Of a stretch of 64,000 nucleotides of DNA, positions 1 to 11,882 are shown in pieces. The notes under the pieces are model-generated. The model was not told the origin of the DNA. It saw only the letters and a list, made by a program, of their open reading frames with translations, and ran no database searches. The stretch is from Dentipellis sp. KUC8613 (lineage: Eukaryota; Basidiomycota; Agaricomycetes; Russulales; Hericiaceae), in contig NSJX01000038.1 in NCBI GenBank assembly GCA_002286715.1, positions 62,001-126,000 of the forward strand, written 5' to 3'. Position 1 is the stretch's first letter. Every line of letters begins with the position of its first letter. A program made the position numbers and the translations under genes.

Positions 1-856
1 TTTCAGGCATATCGGAGAAACTTACTGACAGGCGGAAGGGCCGCCTGACAAGCAGCCCTCATGGCTCACGACGCTATGCACCCTTTGGGCAATGCTCGCA
101 AACGCTTGGTCAGGGCATTTGGGAGCGTTGTAATCCGATTCAGTTGACGCCGAGCACAGATGGAGACGGACAGCATGCATATGCCTGCGCAGATACTGTC
201 AATCCTGTGCGCCCCGAAATACCTAGGGTGCCGGCCCGCTCTTGCAGCGCGTCTTCCACCCGCCTCCACAAGACTGGAACATCCTTTCGGCGGGTCTAGG
301 ACCCCAAACATACCGTCGAAAGCCTCTGAATCTCGAATCCGGGAGTACATACGAAGATACGACAACGTGCTCGTCAAAGCCCGGCGCATCTCTCTACCTC
401 TGGGGCATATGGTGCGTAAGGATCGTGCGACAGTATCCGTATAGGCCCTATACTCAACGCTGGGCATAGTTGCCTCGGATGAGAAACCTGAGTGAAGATA
501 TCACATTCTACATAATTTCGATTATGACCAGAGACCATATGCATTACAGCGGTGTGATAAAGCTTGCGATGCTTTGCACGGTGACCGGAAGACCTGGGCG
601 GACGCGGGAAGCATTTACGTGACGGAGAGAACAGTATACTTTCATTCACTTACACTGAGCACTGAGCACGATCGATGAAGGAGCGAAGGTGTACATAGTC
701 ACTGGTCGAGGCATATGGTCGCACCGAGACACAATTCACGATATATTGGCCTCTTTCAGCCGTACTAGTTTGAATATTCTTCACAAGAACGAACAGTCTT
801 GCCAGGATCGTTCCGAATAGAACCTGAGTATTCAGGAAAACATCCGAGCGCAAGGC
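1..856. other. Left-edge stretch with no supported gene
   Basis: Only short open frames lie here, on both strands, and none has a recognisable domain or a convincing chain of exons. The stretch ends at the 3' end of the first U6 gene. It could contain the end of a gene that starts outside the window, but nothing supports one. Confidence 0.4.
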
Positions 857-922
857 AAAAATAAATATTGAGACCCGTAGGTCTACCACTCTGGGAAAGC
901 GTGTCATCCTTGTGCAGGGGCC

Positions 923-953
<31 letters not shown>

Positions 954-977
954 TTCGTATGTCACCCCGAAGGGGAC
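857..977 (-). ncRNA. U6: U6 spliceosomal snRNA, copy 1
   Basis: This is the RNA of the spliceosome active site that pairs with the 5' splice site and with U2 and U4. Read on the minus strand it has the conserved core: the ACAGAG box, the AGC triad in GATTAGCATGGCCCC, and the internal stem-loop strand GCACAAGGATGACACGC. The 5' hairpin is closed by a TTCG loop. A second small hairpin (AGACC-TACG-GGTCT) precedes the 3' end, and the gene ends in a T5 run, the usual RNA polymerase III terminator. There is no intron. The 121 nt are identical to the two other copies in this window. A shared upstream element sits at -68 to -40. The start (977) is set at the first base of the 5' hairpin; the exact transcription start is inferred. 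Confidence 0.95.
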
Positions 978-1016
978 ATGAGCTGCTGACAGTGACCGGT
1001 AGCGGCGCGCCGCGGT

Positions 1017-1045
1017 TGGGATTTTGCTCGGGCGGCGGGTGTCGC
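1017..1045 (-). promoter_or_regulatory. Conserved upstream element of U6 copy 1
   Basis: The minus strand reads GCGACACCCGCCGCC followed by CGAGCAAAAT and CCCA. It lies from -68 to -40 relative to the first U6 base at 977. The same 29-nt element occurs at the same distance upstream of both other U6 copies. By position it should be a polymerase III upstream element; that role is inferred. Confidence 0.75.
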
Positions 1046-1706
1046 GGCTCGCTTAACTGCAGGGTACAGGTAACAGAGCTGCTTTAGCTGAAGTTTCTTA
1101 GATGGCGGGCTGGGTTTCTGAAGCTTCATGGTCACTCGCATGCGCGGCTACGATTCAGTGGGATATATTCTTTCACTGCAACGTGCGGTACCGTCTGGAA
1201 TCATCCACCTGCAGGCCGCGTCGAAGCCAGACGACTCGCGATGAGGTCTCTCCAGGTTGCGGACGAGTAGACAACTCAGCTGTGGTTCCAGCGTGAACAA
1301 GATGGTCATTGAAAGGAAAGGCAGGGTAGTCGCCATATTTTATACGAATGCCAGTGCCTGAGGCTACATTTTTGGTAGGTAATGGGGGGTTTACCTAGAG
1401 TGTCGGATTAGTATGCACGTCGGGATTACTATGAATATGTGCGATACCTGAGATATATTGATGTCCTGGCCCATCCTCGCCGGAATTGTTTCCAATCCAG
1501 AGATGCAGTACATCAAAGTCCGTACACACCCAAGTATATTTTGGTATATCATTCGAGACTTGAGCATGGCCAAAGACAGTCGAAATGAGTGGTGGTAATA
1601 ATTGACCAGCGACTGGGTGCGGTTGGAAATCACAGATGCTGGAATGCAACAGTTGATTGGACGTTTATAGTGCTCGCGGGGAATGGCTAGATACCATGAA
1701 CGCCAT
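1046..1706. other. Gene-free stretch between U6 copy 1 and an F-box gene
   Basis: No coding exon is supported. It holds distal upstream sequence of U6 copy 1, including GCGGCTCGCTTA, which is also seen next to the element of copy 2, and the 3' flank of the F-box gene that ends at 1707. Confidence 0.5.
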
Positions 1707-3238
1707 TCAATAGAAGAACTCCACGCCTCTCTTCCCAATGATCTTCTTCTCGGCCTTTGTGTAGTCCTCCTCATGAATCTCGATTACCTCGCCATGTCGC
1801 GTACCAGCATGGGTCACCGATGACGCCTCGCTTGGCCGGCAACAGTGTGAGCCCACGATGCGACCTGGCGTACGCAGTGCCAGCCTGAGATAGCTGACGT
1901 TGGGGAGCGCTTTGAGGAGTTCTTCCGCGTAGCCATCAACATTGGCAGGCTCATCAGCTTGGCCTTCGTCAATGAGCCGATCTGCGAAGATTTCGAGAGA
2001 AAGGCAACTGAGGCTTCTGAGCGAGGCGAGGATATGGATGATCTGAGCGCCCAAAAGCTACGAAGGCGTTGAGTATGTTGAGAGGCACAGTGAAATCGTC
2101 GGCGCACCTCGCGGAGAACGGTCATGCAAGACAAGTAAGGCCCGAACCAGGGGAAGAAGGACAGACATTGCATATTTGGCGCCGCGCGGACCAACGCTGT
2201 CAAGAATTCCGCCACTGAAAAGGTATGGCTAGAATCGACTGGGGTCGAGGTGTCCGTCAAGCGCCCAAACCGGGCCAGGAATGACAGGCTAATGATAGGG
2301 CAGCGGCGGACTATTTGCAGCAATTCGCGGGACCCTTCGTCCGTGTCGATTCCAAAAACGACTGCAAGGTGCGGCGGCCTATGCTTTCGCGTCATCACCT
2401 TCACGATGTCCAGGCATCCGCCGAGAAACTTGAGATGGGGCCAGGACTGCGCGTCCGCGCGCGAGAAGTAGAACTCGAAGTCCTCGTGCAGCTGGCTCTC
2501 GAAGTGGATTTCCTCGAGGTTCGGGAAGGCGTAGAGCAGATACTCTGTGAAGACGCGCCGGCTGGCCACGCGGATCCAGCGCACGTGGGGGCAGATATAC
2601 TCTGTGAGCAAAGCGATGGGCTCGTATGTCGACTGGACGGTCATGGACAGCTCGAGTTGGGTCAGTGTTTCCGCGGATCCAGCGATGAACTTTGCGAGCT
2701 CTATGGCGACGGTTGACCTGAATCCGTGGAAGAGGAATTTGTTGATGGATAGACACTGTAGGCCGTGGATGGGATGAAGGCTTTGAAGTGCAACTAGATC
2801 GATGTTTGTAAGAGTGAGCGACTTTAGAGCAGGAGCCTTTGTTAGCGCAGCTGGTATACGGGGCTCGAATTTGAAAAGCGTGGTCGCAAGGTGAGTGATG
2901 GAAAATGAATGGAGACTGGTGGCACCAGAAAGCACCTCCGCAAGTAATGCCGGATAGGCTTCCATCGACGGCTCGTCGACTCCTAGCAGTTGTTCAAGGC
3001 GGAACGTCACGATATACTGGGCGAGATTCCTCGAGAGGACGAACTGACAGAAAGAGAGATTCTGCTTGGCATCTCCGTAGATGTGGACATCTCTGACGAG
3101 ATAAGGCTGGGCTAGCGATGAAGCGGCACGGCATGTGAGCGAGAAGGCAATAAGTGATGAGCGGTCGAGGGTTCTGAGGATGAGATGGACACAATCTTCG
3201 TTCAAGCCGGAGAGGAGAGACATCTGCTGAACAGTCAT
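1707..3238 (-). CDS. F-box domain protein (paralog 1)
   Basis: This is a predicted 493-residue protein with an N-terminal F-box-like segment (LNEDCVHLILRTLDRSSLIA..., about residues 12-50) followed by leucine-rich repeat-like sequence. F-box proteins normally recruit substrates to SCF ubiquitin ligases through Skp1; the target here is unknown. Two exons: 3238-2108 and 2057-1707, with a 50-nt intron (2058-2107, GTGCGC...CGTAG, CTCAAC branch) joining LRE to LLGAQIIHI in frame. The C-terminal part resembles two F-box genes at 10-13 kb, but this copy is more divergent. It is transcribed away from RTC1, so 3239-3611 is a shared divergent promoter region. The family is well supported by the pattern; the specific function is not known. 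Confidence 0.8.
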
Positions 3239-3611
3239 TTGTTTCGGAGAAGCAAGATGGTAGAATCCGCACCTACGCTATATGATGAGTAGAGCGAAAG
3301 CTCCGGAATGGAAATGGGGTAGAAGTAGCTCGAATTCGCTTGAGGGTGTCCAGGAGTAACGGCCAGTGATTGACGCGTACGCGGACTGCGGGGCATCTGC
3401 ATCAGCCATTGAGCAGCGCGGAGATCTTATCTTATCTCTTTCCCACGGCCCACACACTCTCCTGGCTGCTTGTGTTCAGAGTAAGTAGCGTTGCCTTGTA
3501 CTTTCAAGTTCTACTGACCGGCCATACTAGCCAGAGGAGTTATGCTAGACCCCATTTCTTATAGCCCAGTTATAACCAAAAGGAAACAAAGCACTCCCTG
3601 AGGAATACACA
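3239..3611. promoter_or_regulatory. Divergent intergenic region, F-box gene / RTC1
   Basis: These 373 bp separate the start codons of two oppositely oriented genes and must hold both promoters. No clear TATA box was identified. Confidence 0.4.
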
Positions 3612-6600
3612 ATGTTATCCTCCCCACTCGGCTCACAACGACCACGGCGGCATTCGCTCCATCTGCAGACAACACCTTCACCCCGAGCAGCCATACCGTC
3701 CGACATATATACCGATGCTAGGACTCATGGATTTGCGGGGCCGACGCGAACGGTCAGATTCCCCAAAGCGACGCCCAACGGGGGAGGCGCAATTTCGAAG
3801 AGTCCAGACGGGCAGCGGTGTGTTGTTGCTGGGCGAGAGTGTAAGCAGCAGACAGTCCTCGAGATCACGTCTTGTCACTCATGACGTGCGCTAGCTCTAC
3901 GTATCCTTCGCATGTCAGATACTCCCAGCTCCATAGCACCTGATCATAAGTCTGCAGTCGGGCGCGGTGGTCATCGGATCGACTGCTCTCGTAATTTCTG
4001 GGTGGGGAGTGGCCTCAAGATCGACTGTGTGAGCACAGACGTTGCGTGGTGTCGTGAGAGTACGTCGATTCTTTATCATTGGCGTTTCTGCACAGACTAA
4101 CGAAACCTAGCCTTTGCGAACAAAATCTTGACGAGTGCCCGGAATGGTGAGCTCATCATGTGGGACCTCAGCAAATCAGGCTCTTCAAAGTACGGTATGT
4201 GCCAACTTTGCTTTCACCCTTAGCTTCCTTTGATAGGAAACGTAGAAAGGAGAGCCCGAGATCACATGCGCTCTATACATCGAGTCGTGTGCTCTCCCGT
4301 CGTCCCATACTATTGCATGACGGGCTCCGCGGATGGTGATGTTCGTGTTTGGGTACGCCTAGAAACCCCTCTTTCCAGAGTCAGTTATTGATAGCTAATA
4401 TGAAGGATCTTCGCGACGTCTCGAATTCACTAATCAGAATCCACCATCCGACCTCGGTTCGAGCAATCGCATTCTCCCCGAGCTCTGCAAATCCCGTCCA
4501 GGCAGTCGTCGGGCTGGATAATGGCTGCTTATACAGGTAAGGTGTCCTCGTCGTTCTCTCTGACACGATCTACCATGGACGACAGATGGGACCTGAAGAT
4601 GGGCCAGCGTGGCCAACTGGACCGCATACCCGTCGCACATACAGGCCATCTTTTAGATTTAGACTGGTGTTCAGCCACAGCTTCTTCGGGTCTTGGTAGG
4701 AGCGCAGGTTGGATTGCGAGCGGTGGCCTCGACCGTACCGTCAAGATATGGGATCTCACCTCCGCGCATATCGCCCACACGCCTACCTATACTCTTTCTA
4801 CGGCCTTCCCCGTCCGCCGCGTGCTTTGGCGCCCTTCGTACGAGTGCGAGCTGGCCGTTGTGTCGAATGCCGAATTCGGCTCCAACTCGAACCAGGATAT
4901 TTTTGGAGGAAGCCAGGACGGTTCCGATAATGCTATCATCGAGCAGCCGAAGAAGACAGAGGGCGAAGAGGCTAATGCTCAAACGAAAGTTGCTAATGAC
5001 GCTGGCGACGCGGTCGAAATCTGGGATGTCCGAAGAGGCTATATCGCGAAGTGGGCCGTAGGCGGTTCTGCTGTCGAAGGCGGTGTGACTGGTGAGAGTG
5101 GGCGCAACCTCATTGATGGCATGTGCTCACAAACAAATAGATATCGAGTTCGGCGATTCTCATGCCCTTTGGGCGCAACACACTTCTGGTATGTTCTCGC
5201 AACTTGACTTGCGATACTCCACGCGCCCCTTGGATGCCATTCCTCGCGTCTCCGCAACCTGGGAAGCATCCGGTTCCTTTACTTTTGTCACTGACCGGAA
5301 ACCGAGATGGGAGATACCTTTTGATGACATGTACGTTTTTCCCGCGCTTTTGTTGAGAAGCGCACTTCTGACATCACACAGGGATCCGGACAGCAAACAG
5401 GCTCTTGAGGGCAAGGGGAAAGTCAAGGGTCTTGGAGATGGGCCTTTCAAGCCAACTAGCCAGCATGTCGGCACCTTCGCATACGAGCAAACTCCAGAAG
5501 ATATGGACGCTTTTGTGATTATGGCGCGAGGTTATGTCTATGAGGGCGCTGACCGACATTCTATGTGTGGATCCAACGCTGAAGTGAGCCCTTACGATTT
5601 CAGCACATCTATGTCCGTGCTAACTAGAACCACGGTTAAGATCGCGGCGCAGGTCGGCCGCCCTGACGCAGCTCAGACTTGGCTGCTTATGCAGTCACTT
5701 ATCCCACCACCAGCACCAGCGCCTTCGCCTTCACCATCTCGTCCTCCATCACCTCCACTATCACCCCTTCCTCTCACCTCACCTTCCCTACCCCACTCGA
5801 TCTCCGCCCCAGCCGCAATACCCAGCATCTCCAACCTCCACTCACCCCCTACCAATCCTCCTGCCATCCGCCCTTCGACCTCCGACGCCATCGCACCTCT
5901 ACATTCCAGCATCCACGTCCAGACTAGCCCCGGACACTCCCCCTCCCGTGGCGCCCGCCAAGCCTCCTCCGCCTCTGCCTCCAACTCCAACTCTCCATCC
6001 CCCCGACGCGTATCGAGCACCAATTCAGCACTAGCTCTCAGTCCAGGTACCAGCACCCCTTCCACCTCCTCGCGCCCACCCTCCCTCTTCCCGCGCCGCC
6101 AGTCCAGCGCAAGCCATCGCGCCCGCCCGCGCGGCTTCTCCATCTTCCGCCGGCCATCCATCTCCTCGCCCTCCGGCGCGCCCAGCGAGACCACGAGCAC
6201 AAGCGCGAGCGCCACGAACTCGCAGACGCCCAGCCTGCGGCACGTGGGCGAGGGCGCGCTCGACGACTCGGACTCGAGCAGTGGTGGGAGCGGCGGGCTC
6301 GACAGCGACGACGAGCCCGTGAGCGCCCCGCCCCCGACATTCGACCTGCGCGAGCGCTCCACTTCAACTTCGACCTCTACCTCTTCTTCCGCAGGCGCAG
6401 GCTCCTCCAGCGGAGGAGTGCTCTCGCCCGCGCCTTCGCCGCTGACGCCGACCCCGGGCTCCGCAATCTCGCCCACGTCCTTCGTCTTCCCGCGCCCGAT
6501 CAGCGCCGCAGCACCGCACCCAAGCCCGCTGTCGCGCGTCGCGATGCGGAACGTGTGGACGGAGGACGAGTCGTCCGAGGGCCGCGACGACGACGCGGCG

Positions 6601-8082
6601 GACGAAGAGGACGATGATGACGACGATGATGACGAAGACGACGACTCGCCGTCGCCCGCGTCGACAGACTCGGACTCGGCGGGCTCGCACCGCGGCTCGG
6701 TGCGGCTCGTGCTCGGCGCGAATGCGAACGGGCACGCGCGCGCCAAGTCGAATCCGCAGGTGCCCGTGCCGACGCCCGCGCGCTCGCGGCGCGGGTCGGT
6801 CGTGCGCGCGAAGCCGCATAGTCTGGGGCGGACGGGGACGCTCATGCCGCGCGAGCTCGCGCCGCAGAGCTCGCGGAGCAGTATACGCACGGTGCGGGGG
6901 GAGGAGGGGCATGATTTGGAGGCGGAGAGGGAGAAGGACGGCGCGGGCGCGGTGGGGCCGGGGTCGGTTGGTGCGGGTGTGCCAAAGTCGGAGTACTCGG
7001 GGACGGGGACGAGGACGGCGGAGGGGTCGCCGGGGATGAAGAAGCGCGTGGCGTCGTTTGGGGCGTCGTTGACAGGGGAGGGCCTGTTCAGCCCGAACTC
7101 GGAGTTCCATCGTGAGGAGCGCAGCCAGAGCGTGCAGGAGAGACGGTATCTGGAGGAGGTGCAGAGACAGGAAGAGCAGGCGCGCGAGGCGGCGTGGGTG
7201 GCGCTGAAGGCGGCGTTGGAGGGATATGCGGAGGATGGGAATTTGCAGATGTGTGCATTCATGGCGCTGGTGGCGCAGAAGGAGCTTGGGGTGAACGAGC
7301 AGAGGCTTTTGAGATTTTTGGAGGGGTATATCGGTGCGTTGGTTGATGTCCATATCCCATCCTTCTTTATTGACCGGAATAACGTTTCGTAGACCTGTTG
7401 ACCAGGTTGCGCCTGCATGCATCAGCAGCGTATATGCGAAAACATGCGCCTCCGGCTGACATTCAGGACTCTACTAACGTAAGTCACCAGATAGCCCACA
7501 GCTGCAACTCGGTACTCAATTCCTCGTATCTATAGCTGCAAACCACGATTTACCTCTCCTGTGGTCTTTGTGAAAAACCAATCCTGCTGCACGGTAGTTC
7601 ATACTGCCAATCTTGCAAAGCCAACGCCACGAAGTGCGCTATCTGGTCAGTCTTACACTTCCCATTCGCACCCATCTTCTACTTTTCTAATCCAATACTC
7701 CAGCCATCTGCCTGTCCGCAAGATGCTCTTCCACTGCGCGATCTGCTCACATGGCGGACACCAAGAGTGCTATCGGCGTTATTACCTGGAGCGCCCGATG
7801 GTTGAGATCCCGACGCCTCCCTCGCCGCCACAGGCTACGGTCCCCGCTACGCACACGCGCGGCCGGTCGCTCTCGCGTGGCAGTAATGGCCACACTGCAC
7901 TGGGCGATGAGGAGGTGAAGCCGGAGAAGGAGAAGGAGAAAGAGAAGGAGAAGGATGTCTCAGGCGCTGGCAACGCTGTGAATGGGGCGCAGGGACTAGG
8001 GCGGCAGTTGATGGGGCATCCTTGCGCAACGGGATGCGGGCACTTTTGTTGGATCGGAAACGAGCGAACGGACGAGGAGTGA
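3612..8082 (+). CDS. RTC1: SEACAT/GATOR2 subunit Rtc1 (Sea2/WDR24 family)
   Basis: This is a predicted 1312-residue WD40 plus RING-type protein of the complex that activates TORC1 at the vacuole by opposing SEACIT/GATOR1. Eleven exons: 3612-3840, 3895-4059, 4111-4194, 4246-4352, 4406-4536, 4586-5091, 5141-5330, 5382-7333, 7393-7478, 7536-7645, 7704-8082. WD repeats fill about residues 40-470 (for example ILTSARNGELIMWDL, MTGSADGDVRVWDL, IASGGLDRTVKIWDL). Residues about 575-1035 are low-complexity Ser/Pro, with an Asp/Glu run near 880. A helical segment and a C-terminal cysteine/histidine cluster follow (CGLCEKP, CQSCKANATKCAIC, FHCAICSHGGHQECY, CGHFCW), matching the family's zinc-binding end. 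The disordered insert makes it longer than human WDR24. A KEKEKEK run lies inside the zinc region. It ends 110 bp from the IPMK stop codon, tail to tail. Confidence 0.93.
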
Positions 8083-8192
8083 GGAGGTGTAAGAGTGGTA
8101 TTGAGGATGTGGATTGTACGAGTACAGTAGCGTATACAAGCTAATCATAACAAGGGTGCCCGCGGTGACGTAGATATAGCATCTTGGGGAAA

Positions 8193-9384
8193 TTACTGAG
8201 GGGTATGGGGTCTCGGTTGGAGTGCAGCGCGAACCTCTTCGCGTCGCCCGTCTAGCAGCTCTATGACTTTGTCTAGCCCCTTCAGCACGCCCTCATCCGG
8301 GCCTTCTCCTGGCTTCAACCGCGTATGAGCAAAGTCAATCAACTTCACTACGAATGGCGGCCCAGCCTTCCTCGGCGTGCTCATCTCGTCGTCATCGCCT
8401 TCCTCCTGTTCCTCATCCTCGTTTTCATCCTCATCCTCGTCCTCATCTTCTTCCTCTACAAATTGTCCCGGATGCGCTTCTAGCCACTCAATGCCCTCGG
8501 CTGCGCGGTCCCATTCCGCCTCATACACAATGAGCAGGCTCCCGCCTATCATCCGTATCTCGACAGCAGCCACAGCCTTACGAATGGCGCGCACCGCATC
8601 GGTGAGCGCGTCGAGAATAGGTACAAGGATGTGTGCAGGAAGACCAAAAATCCCAGAGCCGTCGAAGGCAACGGGGAAGACGCGTGCGATGCCGGCGGGG
8701 AGGTCGGCAGGTGTGATGGCTCTGCCGTAGCTCTTAGGCGTAGTGACGGCTTTGGCCGTCGTGTTATCGAAAACCTGGTTCATAATTCTTGAGAGGAGGA
8801 TGGACGCGAAACGAAAAGCACATACTTGAAACCCAGTGATCCGTATGCCGGTCTCTAGGGACGTGGTGCTCCGCGCTCTCTCCTCCATGCGCGTGCGCTT
8901 CTCGGGAGTCGCATCCTCGTCAAAGAGCACAGTACCGAGTTTGACGTCGAGGATGTTGGGCCGCAGGAACGGATATGTAAGGTTCTCGAGCACGAGGCAA
9001 TGTAATTACCAGAGGTCCGATCAACCTCCGGGCGCGATCACAATGAAATATTGACTTATCTTTCTGTTCCTCTAGCCCACTTGGAACGCCCTGCACGACC
9101 TCACCGTCGTCCGTCCGCTGACCCTCAAGCCGCAGTGTGCCCAAAAAACGTGGTATCCATGGGTGTAGTGGCACGAGCGCGGGCATCGCCATCACGGACT
9201 GGTAGAACTCCAACTCGAGCGGGTACGCAGGTTTGATGAGGAGAGAGCCATCGGCAGTAGTCTGTACGCCTGCATGGCCGCCTACCTGATGTGCGAGCGG
9301 CTGTGTAGGGGAGATAGTAGATGGAGTGGTGGACTCGCAGGGTGTACCGGGCGAAGGGGACTTGGTATGCGGTAGAAATTGCAT
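8193..9384 (-). CDS. Inositol polyphosphate multikinase (Ipk2/Arg82/IPMK family)
   Basis: This is a predicted 360-residue kinase that phosphorylates inositol phosphates such as IP3 to IP5. Family motifs are visible: PNILDVKLG (the PxxxDxKxG signature), TGIRITGFQ, SLLIVYEAEW and VKLIDFAHT. Exons: 9384-9056, 8997-8826, 8774-8193. The second intron (8775-8825) is canonical. The first (8998-9055) has a GT donor, but no AG acceptor fits: the frame that leads into LVLENLTYPFLRPN requires the exon to start after an apparent TTG, and any upstream AG acceptor leads into an in-frame TAA. An acidic insert (EDEDEDENEDEEQEE, near residue 300) interrupts the catalytic domain before the IDF motif, as in other fungal members. 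The start at 9384 is the first ATG of the frame. Function is confident; exon 1/2 junction is not. Confidence 0.85.
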
Positions 9385-10026
9385 GCTTATGTTATGATGT
9401 TGGTTTGACAGCTTTGTTCTACTCGGTCGTGCTCAAGAGATGCCGCAACAGAACGTTTTCTTTGCTACAGCCTTCTAAATTTGCGGGAACTCTCGCGTCG
9501 ACGTCGACGCTGAAAGACTGCAAGGGCGCTCGTTCTAGGTATGCCATTAACGTGGTGGGTCAGAAGAACCGAGGCGATGCCGAAGCAACAAACGAGGACA
9601 CATACGACTACGCTATATAAGAGGATTCAATGGTCTCTGACGAGGCACTAGGGGCGACGTGGGGGGAGTGCGAGAAGGTATGTAACGCCCGGGGCGATGG
9701 GCTTGGCCATGATATATAGAGTTCCAAACAAATTAAAAGCGCCTATACAACATGCGTTCCGGGACAGTTATTGTCCTAGGACTCGAGAATAGGTATCGAT
9801 GGGGACGCCCATAACGCCTGACGATAGCAATCGCGGAACCAAGACCAAGACCGGAAAAATAGACACCACATGTGAAGAGCCTCGAGCTCGACCGGGGAGG
9901 TCGGGGCTTCGGATACTACCAGACATCAGTAGAACAAATAGCAACACAATTACAGCATTCAAAATTATAGTACCCACATTGCACACTCCTTTGAAGCAGC
10001 TACACCATCAGCTAGTGTACGGGTAT
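9385..10026. other. Gene-free stretch between IPMK and F-box paralog 2
   Basis: No coding exon is supported. It should contain the promoter of the IPMK gene (minus strand) and the 3' flank of the F-box gene. Confidence 0.5.
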
Positions 10027-11552
10027 CTAGATGCGAAAATACCTGGCAACGTCTGAATAAACCCGAGGATCCGGATCCCCATCCTTGAACCTAGTATGCT
10101 CCTCAGCCCCGATGAATTCCTCGCTAGAGATCTCCCTGATCGAGCTTCTTAATCCAGTCTTCGGGAATCGCATCCAATGAGACGTGCACTGCTTAGCGTT
10201 TCTGCGGCCTACACGATCACGGACCTCCAATTTCAAAAATCGCACAGACGAAGTCTGCAAGAGGTGGCACACCATGCGAACTGAAGTGTCGCGGAGATCC
10301 GTACAGTTCTCACACACAATGTTCAACAACAGGCACCGGAGATCTTTGAAGGACGCGAGAGCCTTGTCGACGTCCACGTCGAAAACCTGTTGGAACATGA
10401 GTCAGCACAGCACAGAATGTCCTCCAATTACCGACAAACCTTGTCCACGGATTCAGTCGTTTGCAGCGGCATCTCGAAACCAATATTCAAATAACGGAGG
10501 CTTGGCAGTGCGTCCGCTATACACTGCAATATCCACGGAGGTGGACACTCAGAATTCCCACAGATCCCCATAGTCAAGCACATAACAGGACAGTGCCTGA
10601 TACCCTCGAAGAACGGCGCATATTCATCCGGATGGCGCGGCCCAAGCAATGCGGCAGAGACATGTCGCAGAGGATGTTGCTTCGCGAATTTGACAATGGC
10701 CTGCCAGCTCGCATCGACGGCATTGAGGCGTGGCCACACACCAGAATGCGAGCACCCCAACTCCCTCCCGGTGCGGATAGCTATCAGGTTGGGAAACTGC
10801 GGAGCAATCCGATGTGTTCGTGTAACAACGCCTATGATGGTCAGCGAGCGCATGTTGGGGAAGACGCGTGGGTGGAAGTCGGCCGCCTGCGCGTCTAGGT
10901 GGGCGACCGACTCGTCGAATATAACGAGTTCTTTGAGGTTATCGGAACATGGCTCCAGGGCTCTCGCAAGGTCCGTGAAGAAGGTCGGCCCAAGGCCAAC
11001 GCTCCCAGTGGCTGTGCATATCCAGGTGAGAGACTGTACTTGCGGAAGGTAGGCCACGGCATCGAATGAACCTGGACCGGGGTTGACGAGCATCAGGGCT
11101 GTAAGGGACAGGAGTGCTGAAAGAGATGAGAATAGGACGCGGTGAGAGGTGAGTTCGTCCGATGGCCTCGTATGGATGAGGGCGATGGACCGCAGGGATG
11201 GAGCCTTCGCGAGGATTTCTGCTATTGCGTCGACCGGAGACGGCGTCGCGCTGCCCGGAGATTTAATCGCCTTTTGAGAATCATGGGTGACTTTCACGGA
11301 TCTAATGTTTCCTGCTAGATTCTTGGACAGGATTTGGGTGTGGAGCGAGTAAAGAGACTCCCGCTCTCTATTGTCTGAGATACCGATCTCGAGATGTGTC
11401 ATTATATATGGAGTAACCGTGAAGGACGCTGCGCGAGAAACACTTGAAAGGGCGAATAGAGATGTTTTGTCCGTCCTTTCGAGAATTCGCGTGGTACAGT
11501 CATCGTTCAAAAGAGGGAATATCGCCATGATCTGCGTAAGACCGGTCTGCAT
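10027..11552 (-). CDS. F-box domain protein (paralog 2)
   Basis: This is a predicted 490-residue protein. An F-box-like N-terminus (FPLLNDDCTTRILERTDKTSLFALSSVSRAAS) is followed by leucine-rich repeat-like sequence. Exons 11552-10440 and 10386-10027 are joined across a 53-nt intron (10387-10439) between SVDK and VFDVDVD. It is a clear tandem paralog of the gene at 11883-13397: both share the start context TQIMAIFP, the intron position and phase, and the ending DPRVYSDVARYF. It probably acts as an SCF substrate receptor; substrate unknown. The first ATG is used; the internal Met of MAIFP is an alternative. Confidence 0.82.
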
Positions 11553-11882
11553 GTCAAATTAAGGAGTATCGAGAGGAGAATATGGCTTACGTTTGTATAA
11601 GCAGCGTTTCACCGGACCTTAGGATATAAATACACACGTAAGTTCATGTGAGGAGGCAAGCAGATGATCCAGGTGACTTACGGGGCAACGAAGACCATTG
11701 ATGGAGTAACATGGCCTTGCGTCGCGCCAAGCTGTAGATATAAGCACTGGCATTGGGAGCAGAGACGATACCTCATGGTGTATACAGTCAACTGATCATC
11801 GCGTTTGATATGGCCGTGGAAGCTTCAGTTGATGACGATAGACCAAGTTATATCTACGCTTAGTGCCAAATGATACGGCATT
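11553..11882. other. Short spacer between F-box paralogs 2 and 3
   Basis: These 330 bp contain the upstream region of paralog 2 and the 3' flank of paralog 3. No coding exon is seen. Confidence 0.5.

Noticed and set aside
5673..7418. 581-codon minus-strand open frame opposite RTC1
   Set aside because: It mirrors the low-complexity Ser/Pro/Asp exon; the plus strand splices into a complete Rtc1 protein.
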